Positions 8,740 through 17,863 of a DNA stretch of 64,000 nucleotides are shown here, one piece after another; within the stretch, counting starts at the first letter, position 1, and every line of letters starts with the position of its first letter. Origin of the DNA: Chitinophaga barathri (GTDB taxonomy: Bacteria; Bacteroidota; Bacteroidia; Chitinophagales; Chitinophagaceae); NCBI RefSeq assembly GCF_003807585.1, contig NZ_RMBX01000001.1, positions 772,806 to 836,805 on the forward strand. Reading direction: 5' to 3'. The position numbers were made by a program, and so were the translations under genes. The notes under the pieces are model-generated. The model ran no database searches. It was given only the letters and a program-made list of their open reading frames with translations, and was not told the origin of the DNA.

Positions 8740-10748
8740 GATTTTTTCTTTAAAACGATCTGTTCAGCCTGCTTTTTTACCACCACATCAAAAAATTCGC
8801 GGAGCGAATCATACTCTTCCGGCTCATACAGGGCGCGGCTGAGCTTCACGCGCGAGCGCAGCTGGATCAGGTTGCCTTCCTGCTGAACGATATACTGGAA
8901 TATCCCTTCGCCGTCGTTGTATTTTACGATGGTGGATTTGGGTATTTCTTCTACGGAGTAGTTGTCCGGCACCTGGAGGCTGAGGGTAAAATTCACATCC
9001 CTTACAGCCGGCATTTCCACCGGGTAGGTACGCACGGCGGATTTGAAGGGATTGGTGCGCATGGATTCGGAGAACATCGGGTGGAGGTACAGCATACCGC
9101 CTTCGTCCAGCCCGGTCAGTTTAAAATCATATTCCACCACGGCCTGTTCGCTGTAATCTTTGAGATACCCGATCTTGCCGTTCTTCAGCTCAATGTCCGA
9201 CATAAACCCTTTGGATACTTCCTTAAAATAATCCTCCTCTCCTTTTTCCTTGATACGGGAACGCAGGTCGTACGATTCAAAATAAGTAAGCTGACGCTGG
9301 TAGTGGCCTTCAAACCCACCTTTTTCGTTCGGAGAAATAAAGATGCCGGCTACGGTTGCTTCGCGCAGGGAATCTGATTCAAAAGTCAGCGGTGTGGCAT
9401 CCACATCCACCTTCCGTGCATGACCGTTGTAAGCGGAGGCATGCAGCTTGCCGAATCCCAGGTAAGGGCGGGTGGCGTCCATGTAATATTCCGCGCCGTC
9501 CACATTCAGGCTCACCACCGTATAGTTCAGCTTGGAGCGGATGGGATAGATGGGATAAGTTTTGCCATGCGCCCTGGTACTGAGTATTACCGGCACTGCA
9601 TACAACCCGGCTTTCCGCAGCATGGCAGTGAGCAGCAGGTTGATGTCCGCCACGTTCCCGTTGCGTTTGCTGAAGACGGTCTTCAACGGCTGTGATGTAT
9701 AGAGGGCGGAATAGTCGGTACAGGTATAATTGTCACGCACATAACCATATATTTTCTCTGCTTTTTCCTTCGCGCTGGCTACGCCTTTGGTCAGCTCTTC
9801 CACCTTGTCTCCCAGGAAGCCGTTGCTTTTATCGAGGTCCGCGGCGTAGTCCACGTCTTTCATCAGCTCTTCCGTGTATTTCTCCCATGTACTCATAATC
9901 TGGCGCAAAGGCGCATCCGGGAAACGGACGGAGGCCAGCTGAAATTCGATATAGCTGAGGTGATTGGAAAGCGTGGTGACGTAATTTTCTTCCTTCAGTT
10001 CGGGTATATCCTTCATTACCCAGCGGTGGCGGGTTATGCCGGGGGATACCGTCACGCTTTCCGAACGGCCACCGGGCTGGGGCACCCGGAAACTGTAGGT
10101 TTTACGGCCATCTTCGCTGTCTTTGATATGAAACGGGTGATACCCCTGGCTGAGGAATATGTAATGGAAATACTCCGGCAGTGTCACTTCATATTCGCTC
10201 CACAGCACTGGTGCGCTCGTGGACTGGAAAGACCATGGGCGCAGGTAATGGGGGAACTCGGAATTGATAGTGTAAGAATATTCAATAATGGAGCCTTCCT
10301 TTACGGCCGGCAGTGTAAACTTTTTGAGAATGCTGTTTTTGTCCAGCTTTTCGGTGAATACGGATTTGCTCTCCAGTTTGGTTTCCACCACTTCGCCGTT
10401 TTCCAGGTTGTAGGTCACCGCTTTGAGATTGATCATCCGTTCTTCATCGGAGCCGTTCGAGTGCAGGTATATGGAGACGTTTGCACGGTCATACCCGTTT
10501 TTGTTGAGGATATGAATACGCTGGTATATTTTATATACCTGCATAAAGTCGTCCGTACCGGATTCGAATGCGGTGGAGCCTACGTCTGCGATCACCACCG
10601 CGCTGGCGGATGAGTCGATCTTGTAGGGAGCTTTACGGAAGTCTTCGGGTTTGACCTTACCGAAGGAAACGGGTGTTTTGTCCTGTGCGTTAGTCAAACA
10701 AACGAAAAGGGACATTCCCAGGAGCAGAAAAATTGATTTGCCGGGCAT
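8736..10748 (-). CDS. DUF3857 / transglutaminase-like secreted protein, catalytic residues lost
   Basis: The protein has 670 residues with a signal peptide (cut near AQD, residues 20-22). It has the same architecture as the paralog at 6832-8739: DUF3857 (about 30-260), a transglutaminase-like domain (about 300-430) and a C-terminal beta domain. At the catalytic cysteine position it reads NGNVADIN (V366), and at the His position LNYTVV, while the Asp is kept in YYMDAT (D424). It is therefore probably not a working thiol enzyme and may be a binding or scaffold partner of the intact neighbour. It is the first gene of a two-gene operon and diverges from queG. Confidence 0.83.
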   Translation of the reverse strand: MPGKSIFLLLGMSLFVCLTNAQDKTPVSFGKVKPEDFRKAPYKIDSSASAVVIADVGSTAFESGTDDFMQVYKIYQRIHILNKNGYDRANVSIYLHSNGSDEERMINLKAVTYNLENGEVVETKLESKSVFTEKLDKNSILKKFTLPAVKEGSIIEYSYTINSEFPHYLRPWSFQSTSAPVLWSEYEVTLPEYFHYIFLSQGYHPFHIKDSEDGRKTYSFRVPQPGGRSESVTVSPGITRHRWVMKDIPELKEENYVTTLSNHLSYIEFQLASVRFPDAPLRQIMSTWEKYTEELMKDVDYAADLDKSNGFLGDKVEELTKGVASAKEKAEKIYGYVRDNYTCTDYSALYTSQPLKTVFSKRNGNVADINLLLTAMLRKAGLYAVPVILSTRAHGKTYPIYPIRSKLNYTVVSLNVDGAEYYMDATRPYLGFGKLHASAYNGHARKVDVDATPLTFESDSLREATVAGIFISPNEKGGFEGHYQRQLTYFESYDLRSRIKEKGEEDYFKEVSKGFMSDIELKNGKIGYLKDYSEQAVVEYDFKLTGLDEGGMLYLHPMFSESMRTNPFKSAVRTYPVEMPAVRDVNFTLSLQVPDNYSVEEIPKSTIVKYNDGEGIFQYIVQQEGNLIQLRSRVKLSRALYEPEEYDSLREFFDVVVKKQAEQIVLKKKS

Positions 10749-10858
10749 TACTAAGGTTGATTAGGTAAAGGGTGTATTTTCCGGGGGTAAATGTAGATAT
10801 TTTTTTCGTTAGTCCACAAGGAGTGCCGGGCGCGGCGAATATTGTAACTTGCGGCAGA

Positions 10859-11785
10859 ATGCGGACACCGGAAAAAAATACCCTGCTGATCAAGCAGAAA
10901 GCCCGTACCCTGGGGTTTGACCATTGCGGGATCGCGAAGGCTGAGCAGCTGACGGAAGATGCTTACCGGCTGGAGCAGTGGCTGCAGCAGGGTATGCACG
11001 GGAATATGCAGTACATGGAGAATTATTTCGACAAACGGATAGATCCCAGGCTGCTGGTGGACGGGGCGCAATCCGTGATCACCCTGCTGCTGAACTATTA
11101 CCCCGTACAGGAACAGCAGCCGGAAGCCCCGAAGTTGGCCAAATACGCTTATGGCAGGGATTACCACGATGTGATCAGGGAGAAGCTGAATACGCTGCTG
11201 GCGGACCTCCGCGTGGAGATCGGGGATATCCAGGGGCGTGGCTTCGTGGATTCCGCCCCGGTGCTGGAGCGAAGCTGGGCGCAGCGGAGCGGCCTGGGCT
11301 GGATCGGCAAAAACGGCAACCTGATACACAAACAGGCCGGGAGTTTTTTCTTTATCGCCACGCTGATCGTGGACATCCCGCTGGTGTATGACGGCCCCGC
11401 CGCCGACTATTGCGGCTCCTGCACCCGCTGCCTTGACGCCTGCCCCACGGGGGCCCTGGTGTCGCCCACGGTGGTGGATGGCAGCCGGTGTATCTCCTAT
11501 TATACGATCGAACTGAAGGATATGCTGATCCCCGCTTCCATGCAGGGAAAGTTTGAAAACTGGATGTTCGGCTGCGACATCTGCCAGGACGTATGCCCCT
11601 GGAACCGCTTTTCCAAGCCCAATACTGAGTTCGCCCCGATCCCGGAAGTGCTCAATTTCACCACTTCGCAGTGGGAGGAAATGACCGAAGAAGAATTTAA
11701 ACGGATATTTGCCAAATCTCCCTTGAAACGCAGTAAATACGCGGGTATCCGCAGGAATCTCAAATTCCTGGGACGGCCGGAATAA
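10859..11785 (+). CDS. queG: Epoxyqueuosine reductase QueG
   Basis: A 308-residue cobalamin and [4Fe-4S] enzyme that reduces epoxyqueuosine to queuosine in tRNA (wobble position of the GUN anticodons). The QueG N-terminal domain (DUF1730-like, [12 protein letters not shown]) is followed by two 4Fe-4S motifs, [12 protein letters not shown] at about residue 185 and [11 protein letters not shown] at about 240. The [21 protein letters not shown] segment is present as [19 protein letters not shown] 10859 is chosen because family similarity starts there; an in-frame upstream ATG at 10772 would add 29 non-family residues. The gene diverges from the DUF3857 pair. No other queuosine gene is in the window. 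Confidence 0.95.
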   Translation: MRTPEKNTLLIKQKARTLGFDHCGIAKAEQLTEDAYRLEQWLQQGMHGNMQYMENYFDKRIDPRLLVDGAQSVITLLLNYYPVQEQQPEAPKLAKYAYGRDYHDVIREKLNTLLADLRVEIGDIQGRGFVDSAPVLERSWAQRSGLGWIGKNGNLIHKQAGSFFFIATLIVDIPLVYDGPAADYCGSCTRCLDACPTGALVSPTVVDGSRCISYYTIELKDMLIPASMQGKFENWMFGCDICQDVCPWNRFSKPNTEFAPIPEVLNFTTSQWEEMTEEEFKRIFAKSPLKRSKYAGIRRNLKFLGRPE

Positions 11786-12016
11786 CCTGGCCTGCAAACA
11801 CCCGCCGGCGCGGCAGCCCGCAGCGCCCGGATATACACTTTCCAATTTGTCACCTGATTGTATCAAAACCTTCCATCCCTCCTTTGAAGGATACCACATC
11901 TGACACACAAATGTCATATTAAAGACGTGTACAATACGATTAGTAGTGGAAAATATTAGATTGACAGTACGTGTGATAAGCTACCGTGTATTTGTTTACC
12001 TGCCAAAATCAACCCA

Positions 12017-13897
12017 ATGCGTACTTATTTGCTACTCTTCCTGGCAATGATGGGGTACTGCCTTCACCTGGCACCGCCTGTCAAAGCCCAAAGCAGCAAT
12101 GCTGCTCCTTCCCAGCATCTTGTGTTCAGTTTTCCCGCGGATGCGTCATTAAAAATGATGAAAGTAAAGATCACGCAAACCGCCTACACATCGTATTTTT
12201 CCGTGTTCAACTGGAGCGGCGGTTATGCCGGCCTACAGCACACGCCGGACAGTTCTTCCGGTTCCTCCAAGATCCTGATCGCCTCCCAGTGGGACCCTAA
12301 CACGGCGGGCGGCGTGTTTGCACGGCAGGCTTACCTTGGCCAGGGCACCATTTACAGCCGCTTCGGCGGCGAGGGCGACGGCGCCAAGACCATCAATCCC
12401 TACAACTGGACGTTGAACACCTGGTACAATTTCGTGATCAGGGCCTGGAAGCTGAACGGGGAACTGTTTATCGGCACCTTTGTGCAGAACCTCAGCACTA
12501 ATCAATGGTTTCACACCTCTACCCTGGCCATTCCCACGCGTACCACCTTCCTGGGCTCAGGCTCCGGCGCGTTCCTGGAAAACTGGCATGGCAGCGATCC
12601 CCGCTTCGACGGGCGTTTTGTGCGCAAAGCCTATTTTAAGGACTGCTGGAACCGTACAGATGCCGGCGTCTGGCAAAAATCCAGCAGCCGTTATTTCAAC
12701 TGCAATGCAAACGATGCATACCGCAATGGGATCTACGACCTGGCTTACAACGCCGGTTTCGACAGTGGGGAAGACGCCTACTTTATGGAACATGGCGGGA
12801 ACGTAACGCCCAGCGCGGCCTTCAATGGCGGCCGTACGCTGGACCTGCCCGTGCAGACCAACCAGGCCAGTACCCCTGCCCTCACCGTGGGTGAAGTAAG
12901 CACCGTAAGCGCATCGTACAGCGCGGGAGCCGTCACCGTCAACTGGGCCAATAACAACACCAAAAGCCCACAGTTTTCCTCCACCGTGGAGATACTGAAT
13001 TCATCCGCCACCGTGGTGGGTTCTTCCACCGAAACGCTGCCACAGAAACGCAGCGCGGTGATCTCCGGGACATTACCGGCCGGTACCTATACCGCCCGCG
13101 TTACGATCACGGATATATTCGGCGGCGTATCCGCAGCGAAGACCGTGACATTCACCGCGGGCTCAGGCGGGATATCCGGCAACTGGTATAAGATCAAAAA
13201 CGTTCACAGCGGGAAATACCTGGGGATAGAGAATAGCAGCACTGCCAACCTCGCCTACATAGCACAGTATACCACGGGCAGCAGCAACAACCTGCAATGG
13301 AAACTGGTAGCCCAGGGAAGCAACTATGTGCTGGTGAACCGCAACAGCGGCAAAGCGATAGACATCGCAAACAGCGACCAGACACCCGGTGTACAGATCA
13401 TCCAGTATACTGTTACCAATGGCCTCAACCAGCAATGGCAGCTGGTATCCGCAGGATCTGGCTCCTACCTGATCCGCACCGCCATGAGCAGCGGGAACAT
13501 CATCGATAATCCCGGCAGCAGCACGGCCGATGGCACCAAAATGATACTCTACGCGGCCAACGGCGCCACAGGAACGCCTAACCAGCGATGGGTGCTGGAA
13601 GATACAGGCGTGCCATCTTCGATGCAGATGCTGGCCTATACCAAACCGGGCGCCGCCACAACTGTTTCAGAGGAAGCCCAGGTTTTGAAAGTCTCTCCGA
13701 ACCCGGCGTCCTCCTTCGTGTATGTGGATCTGCCGGCTAAAGGGACCGAAATCAGGGTATTTAATATGAACGGGGCGCTGGTGAAAGTGGTGAAAGGAGA
13801 CCTTTCCGGGAAAGTGCGCGTGGATATATCCGGGCTTGGCGCCGGGATGTATATCATACATTTTGAAGGGAAACAGGTGCGGTTTATCAAACAATAA
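12017..13897 (+). CDS. Secreted DUF3472 / ricin-lectin protein with T9SS sorting domain
   Basis: The protein has 626 residues with a signal peptide at about 1-25 (cut after VKA). A DUF3472 domain is at about 30-270 (rich in Trp/Gly, including SQWDPNT and RFGGEGDG), then an Ig-like linker (about 285-385), a ricin B-type beta-trefoil (about 390-525, repeated NxxSGKxLxI and QW elements), and a type-A T9SS C-terminal sorting domain (about 555-626, starting SPNPASSFVYVDL and ending in a GMYIIHFEG-type strand). It is expected to be exported by Sec, crossed by T9SS and anchored or released at the cell surface, where it binds glycans. The substrate is unknown. The 231-bp gap before it shows no clear promoter. 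Confidence 0.88.
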   Translation: MRTYLLLFLAMMGYCLHLAPPVKAQSSNAAPSQHLVFSFPADASLKMMKVKITQTAYTSYFSVFNWSGGYAGLQHTPDSSSGSSKILIASQWDPNTAGGVFARQAYLGQGTIYSRFGGEGDGAKTINPYNWTLNTWYNFVIRAWKLNGELFIGTFVQNLSTNQWFHTSTLAIPTRTTFLGSGSGAFLENWHGSDPRFDGRFVRKAYFKDCWNRTDAGVWQKSSSRYFNCNANDAYRNGIYDLAYNAGFDSGEDAYFMEHGGNVTPSAAFNGGRTLDLPVQTNQASTPALTVGEVSTVSASYSAGAVTVNWANNNTKSPQFSSTVEILNSSATVVGSSTETLPQKRSAVISGTLPAGTYTARVTITDIFGGVSAAKTVTFTAGSGGISGNWYKIKNVHSGKYLGIENSSTANLAYIAQYTTGSSNNLQWKLVAQGSNYVLVNRNSGKAIDIANSDQTPGVQIIQYTVTNGLNQQWQLVSAGSGSYLIRTAMSSGNIIDNPGSSTADGTKMILYAANGATGTPNQRWVLEDTGVPSSMQMLAYTKPGAATTVSEEAQVLKVSPNPASSFVYVDLPAKGTEIRVFNMNGALVKVVKGDLSGKVRVDISGLGAGMYIIHFEGKQVRFIKQ

Positions 13898-13947
13898 CGG
13901 GTACCTCCTTTTAATAGGAGCCTTCAGCATCATACTTTTTCATACAC

Positions 13948-13979
13948 AAAAGCGTCCGGGTGATACCCGGACGCTTTTT
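13948..13979. terminator. Bidirectional intrinsic terminator
   Basis: Stem AAAAGCGTCCGGG (13948-13960) pairs with CCCGGACGCTTTT around a 5-nt loop. It lies between convergent genes, with T-runs in both directions. Confidence 0.9.
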
Positions 13980-14001
13980 AATTAAAGCATTTTTATCAGT
14001 C

Positions 14002-15396
14002 TTAATGCCAGAACCGGCTGCGGGTATTATGCCGCCTGAATTTCCGGATTGCCTCTATATTGTTTGTGAGCCGGGTGGATTGTCCGGGTGATTTGGCCTG
14101 CTCATAGGCGGGTATTGATTTAAAAGCCATGACCATATCATAATCCATTGCCACCTGGCCTGTATCAAAAGGTATATTCCCGTAATTATTCCTGAACCAC
14201 AAATTCCATTGCGGGCCGCCCGGTGTAAACACCAGTAATGAATCCGAGGTGGGGACCGGGCCGGGCAGCAGGAAGGAAACAAATGCATCCTGGGCCGGGC
14301 TATGGCAGCTCATGCAGGAAGACAATGCCAGGTTCTTATAAGGCTGGCCCGTGTTGATATCGTAAGCCAGCTGGGCAACGGCGCCATCATTCGGCCCGCT
14401 CAGCCTGCCGCCCCAACCCAGTGTTTCCGTACTGTATTGCGGCGCGGCCGGGTTAATGACAGTCTCATACAATGGAGGATAAGGAGGAGAAAGAGGGCTG
14501 TTCACTCCCGGATCGTTTCCCCACATGGCGCCCAGGGGCACCATTTTATCCCACAACGACCCCTGCACATCCTTGTTGTATACAAACGTGGAATACACCC
14601 ATCCTGTTTGCGGTGATGCGATGCTATCCTTCACGATAACGTCCATCTGGAAAAAACTCACCTTACGGACCTGGTATCCGCCCCTGGGATCCTCCCCCGT
14701 CGGGATGGTATCATACACGCTCATGATCTGCGCATCTTTCATCACCGGCCATTCCGGGTAGTTGATATTTGAAAATGCAAGTTTTACGACGATGCTGCCT
14801 TCTGTGAACTGGGAGGCATTATTGATGAGGTTCACCTTTTCACCGGTTTTTCCCCATATCTGCCCTACCGTATAAGCCGCCGTGGAATCATACAGTACCA
14901 GCACGTACCCGGCTTCGTCCACTTTCAGGGACTTAAACATATTGGCGGGATTGCCGTTGCCCAGGTAGGTGCCCAGGATGGCTTCCCTTTGCGTTCCCAG
15001 CCAGGGCTCGTGAAACCAGCCGTATTGCGCGGCCGTCCAGGCGGCATTGTCCGTAAAGAAGGGCAATACGTTCGGCGCGATATAACTTTTTAAAGAATCC
15101 ATAAAGATCAGCGCATTGGCGCTGGACAGCGGTTGCCCATTCAGCGCCTGCTGCCAGGGTGGATTCACTACCGGCGCCACCGTGGTGGGATAGTCGTGGC
15201 TGAGCACAAAAAGAGGGGCATCGTACTGCGATTTAGAGGGCACTGAGTCGCGGTGGTTCTGAAAAGCACCGTCCAGCTGAAGGGTTTCAGATGTTTCGCC
15301 GTCTTTAGGTTTGCTGGTGTTGACGCAGCTGTAGGCCGCAAAGAAAATAACAACCGGTATACACAACGCGGCTGCAAGGGTTGACTTTTTTTTCAT
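14002..15396 (-). CDS. Lipoprotein with a single c-type heme-like CxxCH motif
   Basis: The protein has 464 residues. The N-terminus is a lipoprotein signal (hydrophobic stretch then AAYSC), so the mature protein would be lipid-anchored at about C24. I do not recognise the family with certainty. Near residue 350-365 there is SSCMSCHSPAQ, a CxxCH heme-attachment motif, and the surrounding text (SLWDKMVPLGAMWGNDP, YETVINP) resembles envelope cytochrome-like proteins of uncharacterised function. Trp and Pro are frequent. It stands alone between a bidirectional terminator and the divergent ArsR module. A heme role is inference from a single motif. Confidence 0.65.
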   Translation of the reverse strand: MKKKSTLAAALCIPVVIFFAAYSCVNTSKPKDGETSETLQLDGAFQNHRDSVPSKSQYDAPLFVLSHDYPTTVAPVVNPPWQQALNGQPLSSANALIFMDSLKSYIAPNVLPFFTDNAAWTAAQYGWFHEPWLGTQREAILGTYLGNGNPANMFKSLKVDEAGYVLVLYDSTAAYTVGQIWGKTGEKVNLINNASQFTEGSIVVKLAFSNINYPEWPVMKDAQIMSVYDTIPTGEDPRGGYQVRKVSFFQMDVIVKDSIASPQTGWVYSTFVYNKDVQGSLWDKMVPLGAMWGNDPGVNSPLSPPYPPLYETVINPAAPQYSTETLGWGGRLSGPNDGAVAQLAYDINTGQPYKNLALSSCMSCHSPAQDAFVSFLLPGPVPTSDSLLVFTPGGPQWNLWFRNNYGNIPFDTGQVAMDYDMVMAFKSIPAYEQAKSPGQSTRLTNNIEAIRKFRRHNTRSRFWH

Positions 15397-15566
15397 AGCA
15401 CTTTACAATTGAGGGTTTAACTATTGGTTTAACAATTCATATGATTGAGAAAGTGCTTATCCGGGATTCTTATCAAATAGGTGGTTAAATGTATGATAAA
15501 AAGCAACCCTTTCAACATTGGATGTGACAACATATAAAAGAACGGCTGTTGAGAAATAAAAAAATA

Positions 15567-15598
15567 TTTGCGCAGTTAAGTGACTTCACATATATTTG
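15567..15598 (+). promoter_or_regulatory. Promoter of the ArsR1 module
   Basis: TTTG at 15567-15570, a 20-bp spacer, and TATATTTG at 15591-15598 fit the Bacteroidota -33/-7 pattern. The arsR start codon is at 15617. Confidence 0.8.
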
Positions 15599-15613
15599 CA
15601 GTCAAATAGCTGC
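15572..15613. promoter_or_regulatory. Probable ArsR1 operator: two direct repeats 26 bp apart
   Basis: GCAGTTAAGTGACTTC (15572-15587) and GCAGTCAAATAGCTGC (15598-15613) match at 11 of 16 positions. The first starts 2 bp after the -33 TTTG and the second starts on the last G of the -7 box. The same geometry is found at the paralogous module at 51335-51376. Autorepression is inference. Confidence 0.6.
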
Positions 15614-15616
15614 GTA

Positions 15617-15940
15617 ATGGAATTAAGAAGAGACGTATTTCAGGCCATCGCTGATCCCACCCGCCGGGCGATCATTGTTTTGGTGGCGCTCCATGCAATG
15701 ACGCCCAGCGCCATTGCCGAAAACTTCGACTCATCGAGGCAAACGATATCCAAACATATACAGATCCTTGCAGAGTGTGAGTTACTTGAACAGACACAGA
15801 ACGGAAGAGAGATTTATTACCACTTAAATCCAAAAAAAATGAAAGAGATAGCAGATTTCATTGAACCATTCCGCAAGTTGTGGGATGAAAGATTTAATAA
15901 ACTGGAAAGTGTAATGAAAAAATTCAAACCCAAAAAATAG
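15617..15940 (+). CDS. ArsR-family transcriptional regulator (module 1)
   Basis: A 107-residue winged helix-turn-helix repressor. The N-terminal [17 protein letters not shown] is the ArsR/SmtB signature of the metal-independent group found with AHSA1/SRPBCC genes; the recognition helix is [12 protein letters not shown]. It has no Cys pair for metal binding in the first helices. ATG 15617 is chosen because the family starts there and because it fits the promoter; a TTG in frame at 15596 lies inside the -7 box. It is followed by an SRPBCC gene 5 bp downstream. A close paralog is at 50990-51313, in a similar neighbourhood. Confidence 0.9.
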   Translation: MELRRDVFQAIADPTRRAIIVLVALHAMTPSAIAENFDSSRQTISKHIQILAECELLEQTQNGREIYYHLNPKKMKEIADFIEPFRKLWDERFNKLESVMKKFKPKK

Positions 15941-15945
15941 AGGAT

Positions 15946-16413
15946 ATGGGACTCAAAACAATAGTGAGCGCCGAAGCCGGCAAACAGGAACTGGTGATTA
16001 CACGGGAATTTGACCTGCCATTGGAGCTGCTTTTTAAAGCGTATGAAGAGCCTGAGATTGTTGAGCAGTGGATGGGGACTAAAGTGCTCAAGCTGGAAAA
16101 CAGGAAACATGGCAGCTGGCAATTTGAGACGTCAGATAGCAAGGGAAACGTAGTATTGCGGACCAACGGAACGATCCACGAGTTTGTTCCCAATCAGAAG
16201 ATCACCCGGACCTTTGAGATGGAAAATACGCCGTATGAAGTTCATCTTGAGTTCCTTGATTTTGAAAAGCTCACAGACGACACCAGCAAACTCACGATGC
16301 ATATCGTATACAGGTCCGTGGCCATGAGGGACGAAATGTTGAAGCTGCCTTTTGCCCAGGGCATCAATATGGCGCATAACAAACTGCAGGAGGTTGCCGG
16401 TAAACTCAGATAA
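15946..16413 (+). CDS. SRPBCC (AHSA1-like) domain protein, module 1
   Basis: A 155-residue START/SRPBCC-fold protein of the activator-of-Hsp90 homolog type. It has the opening TREFDLPLELLFKAYEEPEIVEQWMG and the later TIHEFVPNQKITRTFEME strand. These bind small hydrophobic ligands; the ligand is unknown. It begins 5 bp after arsR and is surely co-transcribed with it. The paralog at 50493-50984 shares the opening [16 protein letters not shown] and the same partner type. DoxX and OmdA genes follow. Confidence 0.88.
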   Translation: MGLKTIVSAEAGKQELVITREFDLPLELLFKAYEEPEIVEQWMGTKVLKLENRKHGSWQFETSDSKGNVVLRTNGTIHEFVPNQKITRTFEMENTPYEVHLEFLDFEKLTDDTSKLTMHIVYRSVAMRDEMLKLPFAQGINMAHNKLQEVAGKLR

Positions 16414-16485
16414 TCTGCCATGGCGGGCCTCCGCGCGCGGCATATCAATAACCTACACTATAACGCACATTAAAAACACCACACT

Positions 16486-16866
16486 ATGACAAAGCGAAAC
16501 AAAATCATTTATTGGATTGCTACTATCTGGCTTGCATTGGGAATGATCTCAAGCGGAATAGTACAGTTATTCAAAGTAAAAGCGGAAACAGATTTTATGG
16601 CGAACCTGGGCTACCCTGAGTATTTTCAAACGATACTGGGTACCTGGAAGATACTGGGAATTGTGGTATTGCTTATTCCCAGATATCCTTTGTTAAAGGA
16701 ATGGGCATATGCCGGCTTTTTCTTTGTCATGACCGGAGCGGCGATTTCACATATCGCATCCGGCACTGTAAGTGAAATATTTCCTTCATTATTATTACTG
16801 GCCCTGACGATAACATCATGGTATTTCAGGCCTGCGGACAGAAAAATCATATTAGCTAATCAATAA
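16486..16866 (+). CDS. DoxX-like small membrane protein
   Basis: A 126-residue protein with four predicted transmembrane helices (about 7-25, 45-65, 72-90, 97-115), typical of DoxX-like family members. The KRNKIIYWIATIWLALGM N-terminus and the GTWKILGIVVLLIPRYPLLKEWAYAGF centre fit the family. It belongs to the ArsR1 operon (73-bp gap after the SRPBCC gene, then a 10-bp gap to the OmdA gene). Function in the inner membrane is unknown. Confidence 0.85.
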   Translation: MTKRNKIIYWIATIWLALGMISSGIVQLFKVKAETDFMANLGYPEYFQTILGTWKILGIVVLLIPRYPLLKEWAYAGFFFVMTGAAISHIASGTVSEIFPSLLLLALTITSWYFRPADRKIILANQ

Positions 16867-16876
16867 AATAAATATC

Positions 16877-17455
16877 ATGAATCCCAAGGTTGATTTTTAT
16901 TTTAAAAAGGCCAAAAAGTGGCAGAAAGAACTGGAGAAATTGAGAACGATCATACTGGACTGCCACTTGACGGAAGAATTGAAGTGGGGCGTCCCCTGCT
17001 ATACGTTTGAAGGCAGCAACATCGTCTTAATACATGATTTTAAGGATTACTGCGCGCTTTTGTTTATGAAAGGTGCCCTGATGAAAGATCCCAAAGGCAT
17101 CCTGATCCAGCAGACGGAACATGTGCAGTCCGCCCGCCAGATCCGGTTCACCAATCTCCAGGAAATAACCAAACTTGAGCCGGTTCTGAAAGCCTATGTT
17201 TTTGAAGCCGTTGAAATTAAAGAGGCCGGTTTGAAAGTGGACTTTAAAAAGGCGCCGGAACCTGTCCCCGAAGAACTGCAAAATAAATTAGATAAGAGCT
17301 CCGCGTTTAAAAAAGCCTTTGAAGCACTGACACCGGGGCGGCAAAGAGGATATATCCTCTATTTTTCCCAACCCAAACAATCCAAAACCCGGGAGTCGAG
17401 GATTGAAAAATACACGCAGCAGATCCTGGATGGGAAGGGATTGAATGATGAGTGA
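16877..17455 (+). CDS. YdeI/OmpD-associated (OmdA-like) protein
   Basis: A 192-residue protein with a DUF1801 fold at about 1-115 (YFKKAKKWQKELEKLRTIIL, LKWGVPCYTFEGSNIV) and an OmdA-type C-terminal helical segment at about 125-192 (FEALTPGRQRGYILYFSQPKQSKTRESRIEK). The family is widespread and its biochemical role is not settled. It is the last gene of the ArsR1 operon. Confidence 0.88.
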   Translation: MNPKVDFYFKKAKKWQKELEKLRTIILDCHLTEELKWGVPCYTFEGSNIVLIHDFKDYCALLFMKGALMKDPKGILIQQTEHVQSARQIRFTNLQEITKLEPVLKAYVFEAVEIKEAGLKVDFKKAPEPVPEELQNKLDKSSAFKKAFEALTPGRQRGYILYFSQPKQSKTRESRIEKYTQQILDGKGLNDE

Positions 17456-17539
17456 TCATCCGAAGCCGATATGTAGATTAATTCAAATATACCGGGATAC
17501 TTGAATGGGCTTGGATTTCCGGTATTAAAATAAAATATT

Positions 17540-17569
17540 TTTGATTTTTGATGGTAAAGAGTAAATTTG
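17540..17569 (+). promoter_or_regulatory. Promoter of tRNA-Pro
   Basis: TTTG at 17540-17543, an 18-bp spacer and TAAATTTG at 17562-17569 fit the Bacteroidota consensus. The mature tRNA starts 10 bp after the -7 box. Confidence 0.7.
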
Positions 17570-17578
17570 CTGCCCATT

Positions 17579-17652
17579 CGGGATGTAGCGCAGCCCGGTA
17601 GCGCGCTTCGTTCGGGACGAAGAGGCCGCTGGTTCGAATCCAGTCATCCCGA
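17579..17652 (+). tRNA. tRNA-Pro (anticodon CGG)
   Basis: Seven-bp acceptor stem CGGGATG (17579-17585) pairs with CATCCCG (17645-17651), followed by discriminator A. The anticodon arm is CTTCG-TTCGGGA-CGAAG, giving anticodon CGG. The T-loop GTTCGAATC is canonical. CCA is not encoded. I found no repeat of the 3' end nearby that would mark an integrated element. Confidence 0.95.
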
Positions 17653-17677
17653 CTTGAATGAGATTTAAAGAAAGTAG

Positions 17678-17712
17678 AAAGCTCGTAAACGCAGTGTTTA
17701 CGGGCTTTTTTG
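17678..17712 (+). terminator. Intrinsic terminator after tRNA-Pro
   Basis: GCTCGTAAAC (17681-17690) pairs with GTTTACGGGC (17696-17705) with one G-T pair, followed by a T-run. Confidence 0.85.
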
Positions 17713-17863
17713 TTTTTAGGAGGTGTCAGTTTGCATCAATAGATATCCATCTGCGAAAACTTAAAGAGTGTATTAACCGCATTATCCTACCGACCTATTT
17801 GCCTCATCGGTTCAGGTTATTGACCTAAAAACATTAATTTCACCCGCTCTAAAAATCCCTACC

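Noticed and set aside
10751..11917. A 388-codon open frame antisense to queG
   Set aside because: Shadow of queG, whose iron-sulfur motifs are clear.
17579..17652. tRNA-Pro as integration site of a mobile element
   Set aside because: No integrase gene and no repeated tRNA 3' end were seen nearby.
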